Source: Palsa-504 sp963808315 (GTDB lineage: Bacteria > Actinomycetota > Actinomycetes > Streptosporangiales > Streptosporangiaceae). From it: a stretch of 64,000 bases of DNA. The DNA lies in the NCBI GenBank assembly GCA_963808315.1, contig CAWEFK010000017.1, positions 1-64,000 on the forward strand, given 5' to 3'. The first letter of the stretch is position 1; every line of letters starts with the position of its first letter. Positions 53,385 through 61,918 of this stretch are shown here, in pieces. The translations under genes were made by a program, and so were the position numbers. Below the pieces are notes generated by a model. That model ran no database searches and was not told the origin of the DNA. It was given only the letters and a program-made list of their open reading frames with translations.

Positions 53385-54595
53385 CCTTCACCCCGGCCCG
53401 GAGCCGCTCCGCCACGCCCGGTCCGCTGACCTCCTCCAGCACGCGGGCCAGGTCCGCGACGTCGCCGGGCGCGCAGGTCAACCCGTCGATGCCGTCCCGC
53501 ACCAGGTCGGCGAGCACCCCGGCCGTGGTGGTGATCACCGGCACGCCGTGCGCGAACGCGAGCAGTGCGTTCTGCGAGGCGGTCGCCTCCCGGTACGGCA
53601 GCACGAGCACATCCGCCGCCGCGAACAGCGCCGGGATCCCGGAGGCCGGCAAGTACCCCGGCCGCAGCCGCACCCGGTCCTGCAAACCAAGCTCGGCGAT
53701 CAGCTTCTCCGTCCCGCCGGTCCCGCCCCAGAACTCCCCCGCGACGGTCAGCGTGACCCGCTCCGGCGCTCGCGCCAGCGCCCGCAGCAACACGTCCAGC
53801 CCCTTATAAGGCCGCACGATCCCAAAAAACAGCAGCCGCACCTGCGGGTCCTCCGGACCCGGAATCCCCCCCGCCAGGGGGCCGGGGGGAACGGGGGGCG
53901 GGGAGCCCCCCCGTGATCGGGGGGCCAGGGGGGAACGGGGGGGCGGGCAGCCCCCCCGTGATCGGGGGGCCAGGGGGGAACGGGGGGGCGGGCAGCCCCC
54001 CCGTGATCGGGGGGTTCCGGGGGGTCGCCCCCCCGGGCAGACAAGGCAAATGCTGAGGCAGCCGGGCGGTGACCACCGAGACGGCGGGCGCCAGGGCGTG
54101 GGCCAGCTTGGCTTGGGCGGGTGAGTGCGTGAGCACCGTGTCCACGTGGGCGAGCAGGACCCGGGTCAGCGTCACGTCGCCGGCCCGGCGCTCGTGCGGG
54201 AGCACGTTGTGGCAGACCACTACGGTGCGCGGCCGGTGCGCGGGGGACGGACGGGAGGCCAGCCGCAGGCTGGTCAGGATGGCCAGGTAGGCGGGCACCT
54301 GCAGCGGGGTCAGCAGGACGAAGACCACCAGGTCGGCGGAGGCGAGCCGACGGCCGGCCGCGAGCCAGCTGTCCGGCCGGTACCAGGCCAGGCGGTGACG
54401 GGTCTGCGGGTACGGCTCGCCCTCCGGCACCTCGATGGTTTGCTGGCCGGGATAAAGCCGGGCCGGGTACTGGGCCCGCCAGGACTCGATGACGACGTCG
54501 TGGCCCGCGGCCGCCAGCCGGTGCGCCATGTCGGTGGTGTGCCGCGCCCCGCCGCCTTTGTACGGGTGCGCGGGCCCGACCAGGACGATCCTCAC
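53329..54595 (-). CDS. GT4-family glycosyltransferase split at a G-tract, with inserted minisatellite
   Basis: From the ATG at 54595 the N-terminal Rossmann domain reads MRIVLVGPAHPYKGGGARHTTDMAHRL and VVVCHNVLPHERRAGD. After PCLPG comes a 15-residue repeat (PPITGGLPAPPFPPG) encoded by 45-bp units. The C-terminal domain, from about 53850, reads RLLFFGIVRPYKGLDVLLRAL, GYLPASGIPALFAAADVLVLPYREA and GVPVITT. A G7 tract (minus strand, near 53868-53874) separates the frames, and a one-base loss would join them. It probably transfers a sugar in envelope glycolipid synthesis. Confidence 0.85.
53874..54020. repeat. 45-bp tandem repeat with G6/G7 tracts
   Basis: Two full units begin at 53904 and 53949, with partial units on either side. 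Each has AGCCCCCCCGTGATC followed by G6, G6 and G7 runs. The unit length of 15 codons keeps the GT4 frame. The runs could form G-quadruplexes and are prone to slippage. Confidence 0.9.
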
Positions 54596-55067
54596 GAGTC
54601 GGGGCGGGAACGGACGATCAGGCCGGCGATCCGGCGCACCGGCCCCGCACCGCTGCTGCGCGGGCTGGACGCGGCTGTGAGCTGCGGGAAATCAGGCTCG
54701 GCGCGGCCCGGCCGGACCAGCGTCTGGTCGGTCGGGCCCTCGTCGGGAGCCAGCAGCTCGGAGCCGGATGCGAATGTGCTCACGACCGGGGAGAATACTC
54801 TCCGCCCAGGGTTTGCGGGTCTTTTGCGCACGAGCCCGGGGTTACGTCGCCGCGCCGGCGGGTGCCGTGACGGCCAGTCACCGGTCAGCAGCCAGCCCGA
54901 CCTGAGCAACGCGTTCGACCGCGTCTCGACGAGGTCACCGAACCCGTCTGGTTCAGACGGGCGGCCCTGCACGGGCGACACCTCCACCGACCCCTCGACT
55001 CCTTCCCGGCCATCAGGCGGCTCAGCGCTATCACGTATATGAAGAGACACTTGCCGACCGGGAAGGT
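54596..55067. other. Region between the GT4 gene and a coiled-coil hypothetical gene
   Basis: 472 bp including one arm of the 138-bp direct repeat. A 152-codon minus-strand frame (54592-55050) overlaps the GT4 start by ATGA but has no recognisable domain and a composition like shadow frames. In the frame matching the 55481-58058 gene, the repeat reads RHGTRRRGDVTPG and then stops, as if it were a relic 3' end. Confidence 0.45.
54734..54871. repeat. 138-bp direct repeat, copy 1
   Basis: Strongly similar to 55435-55572, including GGGGAGAATACTCTCCGCCC and GGGTTACGTCGCCGCG. There are scattered substitutions and two small indels. Confidence 0.85.
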
Positions 55068-55400
55068 TTACTCGCGAGAGCCGGCCAAGTTCGCCGTTTG
55101 CCCGCCGCTGCCTGGACTCGGCCCGGTAGGACTCCCGTCTGGCGTCGGCGAGCCGCTGGCGGGCGTCGGCGAGCTCGGCTTCAGCTGGCGGACCGTGTGC
55201 TCCAGGTCCTGTTCGGCCGCGTTGGCGGACGCAGCGGACTGGTCGGCTTCAGCCACGGCCCGTTCGGCCGCCTGGATTTTCTCCTGGCGACGGCGGTCCC
55301 GCTCGTCGGCGGCCTCCGGGTCGGCGGGGACGGGCTGGAAGTCGTAGCGCAGGCGGCCGTCCGCGGCCAGGGCGACCAGGCTGACCGACGTGCTCCCCAC
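55068..55400 (-). CDS. Hypothetical protein with a helical, coiled-coil-like middle
   Basis: 110 residues from a GTG at 55400. RDRRRQEKIQAAERAVAEADQSAASANAAEQDLEHTVRQL predicts a charged helix with heptad-like spacing. The C-terminus is Pro/Ser/Gly rich. It lies between the two copies of the 138-bp repeat. Unrecognised; may be a spurious frame or a real small gene. Confidence 0.35.
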   Translation of the reverse strand: MGSTSVSLVALAADGRLRYDFQPVPADPEAADERDRRRQEKIQAAERAVAEADQSAASANAAEQDLEHTVRQLKPSSPTPASGSPTPDGSPTGPSPGSGGQTANLAGSRE

Positions 55401-55434
55401 ACCCGGCCGTCGGGTAGTTCGCGTCTGGCCGGCT

Positions 55435-55572
55435 GGGCCGTCGTCGGTGGCCTGCAGTTCGGAGCCGAATGCGAATGTGCTTACGACCCGGGGAGAATAC
55501 TCTCCGCCCGGGATTTGCGGGCCTTTGCGCAGCGGGCCGGGGTTACGTCGCCGCGCCGGCGGGTGCCGTGAC
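55435..55572. repeat. 138-bp direct repeat, copy 2
   Basis: Contains the last codons and TAA stop (55481-55483) of the large glycosyltransferase gene, and pairs with 54734-54871. Confidence 0.85.
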
Positions 55573-58058
55573 GAGCCGGCTGCGACATCCAGACCGTGTA
55601 GTGGATGAGCCAGGTGCGGGTCGGCGGCGAGGTCAGGTTGTGCGCCTCCTGGGTGGTCAGCAAGTTGACCACCTCACGGGGCGTTCCTCCGGCCGACGTG
55701 AGTTCGGACTCGTTCTCGGCGAGCACGACCGGGCGCCTGCCGGTCCCCTCGATGCCGTTCACCACCGCGCTGACCGTGGCCGGGGTGACCGTGGTCAGTC
55801 CCACCGCAGGTGTGTCGCAGATGCCGCGGACCACTTGAGCGAACCGGTCGGCGGTGAGCTGATCGAGGATGATCACGGAGGCGTTCGGCCCGATCGCCGC
55901 GCAGAGCTTGTTCACGGCGGTGAGCTCGCCCGCACCGATCCGGCGGAACGCCATGCCGTGAGCGCTGAGGTAGCTGCCGGAGGCGGTCGTCGTGAAGCCA
56001 ATGTCCAGATTGGTCAACGCGGTCGGGATGACCAGCGACGCCACACAGCAGGAGGCCACCACCGCGGCGGTAACCTGGGAGCGGCCGACCTGTCCGGCCC
56101 GGTCCTTCAGCCAGACCGACGCCCAGATGGCGCCGAGGATCAGGCCGGGCAGCACGAACGGGACCAGCCGCCTGCTCGCCCATGGCTGGTCCGGCGCGAC
56201 CGCGGGGCGGTAAAGCACGGTCACGATCACCCAGACGGTGATCATGCCCGGCAGCGCCCAGGCCCGGAGCGCCTTGGCGGGGTCCTGCCAGGTGGTCAGG
56301 GCGCGCACACCGCGACGGGCCAGGATGGCCAGGCCGAAGGCGCCGAGCAGCACGGCGGGCAGTCCGATGTACCAGATCACCCAGTACAGGCTGTTCTGGT
56401 AGTACTGCTGGCGGCCGTCGATGGGCAGGCCCGCGAGCTTTTGCAATTCGGCCACGTAAGCGATCGAGGTCGGATCGGTTTCCCCGGCCACCGTCTGGAC
56501 CAGCGGCCGGACGGCGAAGCCGACGAATATGAGCACGGTCACCACCGCGGCGGCCGCGGGCAGCCAGCGCGCCACGCGGGCCTTCCGCCAGGTGACCAGC
56601 CTGGCCCGGCCCCGGCCGCTCGAGGTCACAGCCACCGCCGCCGCGGTGAGCAGGACGACGATCGCGGTGCCCAGGGCCAGCGGGCGCAGCGAGGGTGCTT
56701 CCAGGTCCAGGTACGGGCGGGACAGCAGGTAACCGTCGACCAGGCCGTACCCCACCCCGATGACCAGCGTCACCACGAACGGGACGGCGGGCCGCCGACG
56801 CGCCGCCAGCAGCAGGCCGGCGAACAGGACGGCGGGCACGATGTCACTCAGGCCGTCGATGCGGACCACGATGGTCAGTCCGAGGGCCAGGCCGCCCAGC
56901 GCGGCCAGCACCTTGTCCTGGGCCAGCCAGCCGGGGCGGCGAGGTCGCGTGACCACCAGGGAGTCGGCCAGCAGGCACAGGCCACCGAAAAGCAGCACCT
57001 GAGCCAGCGGTTCGCTGAACGTGCTGCGGCTGGTGTACTGCTCGGGCAGGCTCAGCGCCAGGACGGCCGCCGCCGCGGGCGCCCAGCGCGGCCCGACCAG
57101 GCGGGCCGCCAGGCCGCCGAACGAGAGCACCGCGCACCCGCCGATCAGCGGCGTGGCCACCAGCGCGGCCGGGATCCCGCCCAGCCAGACCGCCGCCGCC
57201 AGGACCATCGGCATCCCGGTCATGAACTGCGGCACGATCCCGGAACCGTTCGGATAATAGTTGAAACTGGCAAACGACAAGCCTGGGTGCGGCCCGCCGA
57301 ACGCGGCCAGCGAGTCCGGGATCGGTAGCGAGCCGTGGTGCGCCAGCCAGTACCCCACCTGTAGGTAGGTGGAGGGGTCACGCATGAAAATGATCTGCTC
57401 GGTCCGCTCGGCGATCTGCCAGACCGTGAACACCACCGCCACCGCCACCGTGGCCGCCACTGCCCACCACGGGACCACGGGGTGCGAGCTCAGGCGGTCC
57501 GGGGCCGGGTGGTCCGAGACCGAATGCTCGGGGACGGCCTGCTCTGGGACTTGGTGCTCTGGAGCTGAGCGGTCCGTGGCCGGGTGCTCTGGAGCCGGGT
57601 CTGCGGTCCGTGGCCGGGCGGTCCGGGGCCAGGTGGTCCGAGGCCGGGTGGTCCGGGGCCGGGTGGTCCGGGGCCGGGTGGTCCGGGGCCGGGTGGTCCG
57701 AGGCCAGGTGGTCTGGGGCGGGGTGTTGTGGAGCCGAGCGTGGGTTCTCGCGGGCCGGGCGGTCCGGGCGGAGGCCAGGCCAGTTCGCGGGGTGCTGGCG
57801 CACCGCGAAGTAACACAGCACGGCGGCCAGCGGGACGAACATGAGGACCATCGGCAGCCCCGCGAACCGGCCCGCGAGAACTAGCGGGAGACCGGGCAGC
57901 AGCCACGCCGCGACCAGCATGGCGGGAACGACGGTGACGGCGGCGAAAAGCCACCCGGCCCGCCCTCCCGAGTCGAGCTGGGGCGCGGGAACCGGCTCCG
58001 CGGCATCGTCTGCCTCGGTGACCTTTCGGGCCTCGGGGGCGTGTGGTCCAAGACGCAC
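55481..58058 (-). CDS. Large polytopic glycosyltransferase (GT39/ArnT-like), one frameshift and a repeat linker
   Basis: From 58058 a cytosolic leader, then two helices (WLFAAVTVVPAMLVAAWLLPGL and LPMVLMFVPLAAVLCYFAV). A long linker of DHPAP-like five-residue repeats follows. After a frame change near 57602 come at least ten helices from VVPWWAVAATVAVAVVFTVW. MRDPSTYLQVGYWLAHHGSLPIP is the conserved first periplasmic-loop motif with the acidic residues typical of GT-C enzymes. The last about 200 residues are a soluble domain. It should use a polyprenyl-phosphate sugar. The 3' end lies in the 138-bp repeat. Confidence 0.82.
57621..57725. repeat. 15-bp tandem repeat, seven units, in a glycosyltransferase linker
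   Basis: GTCCGGGGCCGGGTG and close variants at 57621, 57636, 57651, 57666, 57681, 57696 and 57711. More diverged units continue to about 57490. It encodes DHPAP repeats on the minus strand. Confidence 0.9.
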
Positions 58059-58858
58059 GGACCTACTTTAGGCCCTGGCCCGGCCCAGCGATCCAGGCCA
58101 GCGCCAGCACCGCCCCTTTTGCGTGGTAATAGGCGCCATGGGTTCCGCGCTTGGGTACGGCATGGGCATGGAGGCGGCCCACGCCGGAGGCGGCCGGGGC
58201 GCCTGAGACGTCGCGCCCGCATCTCCGGTGCGATGCTGGTCATGACGAGGCCACTGCGGTATCGGTAGTCATTCCCGGCGCAGCCGCCCCACGGCTCCGT
58301 GTCCGGCTCCGCGCTCCGGCTTGACCTGGACTTTGTGCGAACGGAACGAGGTCAAGCGGCAATGCCAACCCGCCCCAGCCCCGCGCGATCCGCTTACTGC
58401 GCCGACTCGCGGACACCACGCGCGTCACCACCGCCCCATCCACGCACCCGGATAACTTCCGTCCCAGTCAGCTGCGACCTTTTGTGGAAGATTCAGGCTT
58501 GATGGGGACTTTTGTGCATCATAGTCCCCAAAAGTCTTCACGAAGCCTGAATTCACCACGATATTGTTCGATTGAGCCAGACGGCGCCGAGCCCCGATCC
58601 CGCGCCGCCCCGCGCGCCTCATCGCCCACGCCAGGCGCTGTGGCGGCCGCTCGTCCCGCGATGCGGGGGCGGCTCCGCTGATCGTCATCGCCGCCACCAG
58701 CGAAGCCATCCCTATCAGAGCTTCCCCCAGCTCACAGGCCACAACGCCGGCCGGCGCCAGACCGGACCGCCAACGTGACAAACCAGCACCCCAGATCATG
58801 CGACACCTCGATGACCCGGTGCGGGTAGCCGGTGCGGGGGCCGATGCGCGGGTGGCGG
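58059..58858. other. 800-bp gap in the envelope locus
   Basis: No gene recognised. It contains a nested palindrome at 58484-58559. Open frames on both strands here are arginine/proline-rich and lack domain motifs. Confidence 0.55.
58484..58559. repeat. Nested palindromic element
   Basis: The outer arms 58484-58500 and 58543-58559 match over 14 of 17 bases (GTGG...ATTCAGGCTT with AAGCCTGAAT...CCAC). Inside, GGGGACT (58504-58510) pairs AGTCCCC (58523-58529), while GACTTTTG (58507-58514) can instead pair CAAAAGTC (58529-58536). Two mutually exclusive inner folds are therefore possible. The segment is AT-richer than its surroundings. Confidence 0.75.
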
Positions 58859-60169
58859 CTAGCTGGCGGCCGCCACCATCGGGGGCGGGGAGCCGGGCGC
58901 GGGCCCTTCGGTCGCGTCTTGGCCGGAGCCCTGGCGCCCGGCCCTGGATACGAGCAGCCAGAGCACCAGCGCGGCCGGGTAGATGAAGTAGCCGAACCTG
59001 GTCGAGGGCGCGAGTACGAACATGGCCGAGAGTCCGATCACCAGCCGCACGGTGGCCGCCGGGACGTCCCGGGGCGGCCGGATCACCAGGGACACCGCGA
59101 TGGCGAGCCCGGAACCGACCAGCAGGATGACCACGGCCGTGTGGCCGACCGCGCCGGTCTGCGCCAGCACGTGACCGAGCAGCGGGCTGGCCGCCTGCGA
59201 CTTGACGCTGGCCAGGCCAAGCGGGAACAAGATGGTGTTCTTCACCAGCGAGCCCGGTCGCAGGACCGCGAACGGACCCACGATGACCGCCACCACGCTC
59301 AGCGCGACCGCCGTGAACCGCCACGCGACCCGCGGGCTTTCGCGGACGTAGAGCAGCGCGAACACCACCACGAGCGCGGGCCAGGCGGTGGCCTTCATCG
59401 CCGAGGCAACGCCGAGAGCTAGCCCGGCGGCGACCGGGCTTACCCCCTCACGCCGCCAGAGCAGGGCGAATCCGAGACACAGAAACGCCACCATCGGTAC
59501 ATCGGTGCCGCCCACGCAGAGCTCGAACGCGATGACCGGTGACGCCGTCGTCAGCAGCGCCCACCGGACGCTATCCCTGGCCCCGGCGATGCGCAGCGCA
59601 AACGCGAACACGACGAGGAAGACCAGGCCGAACCACACCCGCGGATCGGTCAGCAGACTGTGACCGAACAGCGCCTGCGGCACGCCGAACGCGGCCATCA
59701 GCGGCAGGTAGGGGTTGTACTGGTTGGGGTCGGTCGTGGCGGCCAGCACCTGCGAACTGCGGTACGGGGTCCCCTGATGGATCAGCGTGTTGGCCGAGGT
59801 GGCGACCACGCCGACCTCGGGTTCCCCGTGGCCGTTGGCCACCATCCACAGCAGCGGGAACAAGATGGCCCCGCAGACGATGAGGCCGAGCGCGATGTCG
59901 ACCCCGCGGGTCCCGCGCGACTGCCAGGCCAGGACGGCCACGGCGGCCAGCCCGTAGGCGCAGAGGCCGGACAGGCCCCACAGCCGGTGCAGCGAATCAC
60001 TGCTGAACAACAAGACGCCCCCCGCGAACAGGGCGCAGACACCGAGCCCGCCCGCCAGCCAGGCCCGGGGCATGGTGATAACGGACTGCCAGCCGGTGGG
60101 CTCGTTGCTCGCCCCGCTGCCCGCGCCCCCTGTGACAGGCGCGAGCACGTGAGCATCACGACTCTCCAC
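58859..60169 (-). CDS. GT87-like polyprenyl-phosphate-dependent glycosyltransferase
   Basis: 436 residues with about ten helices. The first large loop holds NTLIHQGTPYRSSQVLAATTDPNQYNPYLPLMAAFGVPQALFG, similar to mannosyltransferases of the DUF2029/GT87 group. SAMKATAWPALVVVFALLYVRE is another family segment. A member of the envelope cluster, 47 bp downstream of a GT2 gene. Confidence 0.83.
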   Translation of the reverse strand: MESRDAHVLAPVTGGAGSGASNEPTGWQSVITMPRAWLAGGLGVCALFAGGVLLFSSDSLHRLWGLSGLCAYGLAAVAVLAWQSRGTRGVDIALGLIVCGAILFPLLWMVANGHGEPEVGVVATSANTLIHQGTPYRSSQVLAATTDPNQYNPYLPLMAAFGVPQALFGHSLLTDPRVWFGLVFLVVFAFALRIAGARDSVRWALLTTASPVIAFELCVGGTDVPMVAFLCLGFALLWRREGVSPVAAGLALGVASAMKATAWPALVVVFALLYVRESPRVAWRFTAVALSVVAVIVGPFAVLRPGSLVKNTILFPLGLASVKSQAASPLLGHVLAQTGAVGHTAVVILLVGSGLAIAVSLVIRPPRDVPAATVRLVIGLSAMFVLAPSTRFGYFIYPAALVLWLLVSRAGRQGSGQDATEGPAPGSPPPMVAAAS

Positions 60170-60216
60170 CCACCGATCCTACGCCTTGCGCCGAGGGCCG
60201 GGCTTGCACCGATGGC

Positions 60217-61128
60217 TCAGATGACCGGAGGACGGCCGGCCCGGGTCATCCGCCAGGCGGTACCCAGTGAGATGGGACGACGCCGGCCCGGGTCGGCGCG
60301 CCAGCCTTCGGCGAAGCCGGCGAACCAGGGGCGCAGGCTGGCCGGCTTGCCGCGCTCCCGGGCCACGGTGAGCGCCATCCAGTCGGCCAGGTAGACCGCG
60401 GCCAGCGGCCAGGGCAGGTTACGCCGGGCTAGCAGCACCCGGTTCCGTCCATCTCGACGACGGAACGAGTCATACCGGACGTTCGGCAGCGTGTGGTGAT
60501 ACATCCGGGTGGCGGCGTCGTACTCGAGGCGGTAGCCGCGGTCCAGCAGCCGCCACGCCAGGTCGGTCTCCTCGTGCCCGTAGAAGAACTCGTCCGGGTA
60601 GCCGCCCGCCTCCAGGTACGCCGAGCGCCTGACCGCGGACGCGCCGCCGAGGAACGAGGTGACCACCGACGAACGCTCCGGATCTCCAGCCCGCAGCCGC
60701 GGCACGTGCCACCGCGCCCCCGGGCCGCCCTCGGGGTCCACGACCCGCATGGAGAGCACCGCCAGCGCCGGATCGGCCGCGAACCTGGCCGCGACGTACG
60801 ACGCGAGCTCCGGGTCCGGATACCAGCCGTCGTCGTCGAGGAACAGCACCACGTCACCGCCGCACGCCTGCACCCCGGCGTTGCGGCCGGACGCGACGCC
60901 GACGTTCTCCGGCAGCAGGACGGTCCGCACCCCGGCCGGGAGGCCGGCCGGCTCGGCGCCGTTGCCCACCACGACCAGTTCCACCTGGACGTCGCGCTGG
61001 GCCAGCACGCTGGCGATGGCCCGGTCGACCTCGGCCGGGCGATCGCCCATGGTGAGGATGACGCAGGACAGGGTCAGCGCGGCGTCGTCGGTCAGCTGCG
61101 TCTCGCTTGTCGCGCGCGCTTCTTCCAT
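60217..61128 (-). CDS. GT2-family glycosyltransferase
   Basis: 303 residues, GT-A fold. LSCVILTMGDRPAEVDRAIASVLAQ, LPENVGVASGRNAGVQAC, the DxD-type metal site VLFLDDDGWYPDPELA, and GGYPDEFFYGHEETDLAWRLLDRGYRLEYD (catalytic base region). It is cytosolic or membrane-associated and uses a nucleotide sugar. 13 bp downstream of the CDP-alcohol phosphotransferase gene. Confidence 0.92.
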   Translation of the reverse strand: MEEARATSETQLTDDAALTLSCVILTMGDRPAEVDRAIASVLAQRDVQVELVVVGNGAEPAGLPAGVRTVLLPENVGVASGRNAGVQACGGDVVLFLDDDGWYPDPELASYVAARFAADPALAVLSMRVVDPEGGPGARWHVPRLRAGDPERSSVVTSFLGGASAVRRSAYLEAGGYPDEFFYGHEETDLAWRLLDRGYRLEYDAATRMYHHTLPNVRYDSFRRRDGRNRVLLARRNLPWPLAAVYLADWMALTVARERGKPASLRPWFAGFAEGWRADPGRRRPISLGTAWRMTRAGRPPVI

Positions 61129-61141
61129 CGCTATGCCCCTC

Positions 61142-61918
61142 TCACCGCAACCGGCTCGACGCCATGATGGCCACCAGGTGCGCGACCGCCATGAGCGCGC
61201 CCACGGCCAGGGCCGCCACGTCCAGGACCCGGGTCGCGGTCAGGCCGCCGGTCGCGGCGTCCGCGATCGCGGCCACCAGGATGAGGAACGACAGCTCGAC
61301 CGCCTGGATGATCCGGTGCAGCCGCAGCGCCGCGGCCAGCCGCCGGGCCAGGGCCAGGCCGTGGGACCTGGGGGCGAGTGCCTGATCATCGTGCGTGCCG
61401 GTCAGCCCCGACGAAGCGCGAGCCACCGTGACGCTGTCGGTCTCCGCCTTGATCAGGGTGGCGCAGACCGCGGCCGCCAGCCCCACGCTCACGTAGCCGC
61501 CGGCCAGCGTGAAGTGGCCCTGCGCCCGGACCCCAAGGCCGGCCAGCAGCACCGCCTCGGCGATGTAGTGTCCCATCCGGTCCAGGTACACCCCGGTCGC
61601 CGACAGGCGTCCCGTGTACCGGGCCAGCTCACCGTCCGAGCAGTCGAACAGCAGGTAGAGCTGGATGAGCACGGCTACTCCCACCGCGGCGGCCAGCCCG
61701 GGTACCGCGGTCACCACCCCGGCCACGACCCCGGCCACGATGAACGCGACCGTGACCGCGTTCGGTGACCAGCCCAGCCGGGCGAACACGACCGTCGCGT
61801 ACGGCGAGACCCGTCGCATGTAGAGCCGGCCCGCCCAGTGCTCGTCGTTGAGCCGCGCCAGCACCTGCGGCGGCTGTCCCGTGGCGCGCACCTCAGCCAC
61901 CGTTGGTCCGGCCATCAT
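61142..61918 (-). CDS. CDP-alcohol phosphatidyltransferase-family enzyme
   Basis: 258 residues with about six helices. The family motif is visible as LLFDCSDGELARYTGRLSATGVYLDRMGHY. The DxxDG, AR, G and first following Asp are present, but the final Asp is His (GHY). It transfers a phospho-alcohol from a CDP carrier onto a polyol or lipid. The start overlaps the dehydrogenase stop (ATGA), so the enzymes likely act consecutively. Confidence 0.88.
   Translation of the reverse strand: MMAGPTVAEVRATGQPPQVLARLNDEHWAGRLYMRRVSPYATVVFARLGWSPNAVTVAFIVAGVVAGVVTAVPGLAAAVGVAVLIQLYLLFDCSDGELARYTGRLSATGVYLDRMGHYIAEAVLLAGLGVRAQGHFTLAGGYVSVGLAAAVCATLIKAETDSVTVARASSGLTGTHDDQALAPRSHGLALARRLAAALRLHRIIQAVELSFLILVAAIADAATGGLTATRVLDVAALAVGALMAVAHLVAIMASSRLR

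Noticed and set aside
53874..54020. Tandem repeats considered as a CRISPR array
   Set aside because: Units are contiguous with no unique spacers, lie in a coding gene, and have no cas genes nearby. The same holds for the repeats at 22757-22935 and 57621-57725.
54592..55050. 152-codon minus-strand frame overlapping the GT4 start
   Set aside because: The ATGA overlap is suggestive, but the sequence has no recognisable domain and half of it lies in the 138-bp repeat.
58425..59324. 299-codon minus-strand frame
   Set aside because: Its upstream part is a shadow of the GT87 gene and its end reads through the palindrome at 58484-58559.
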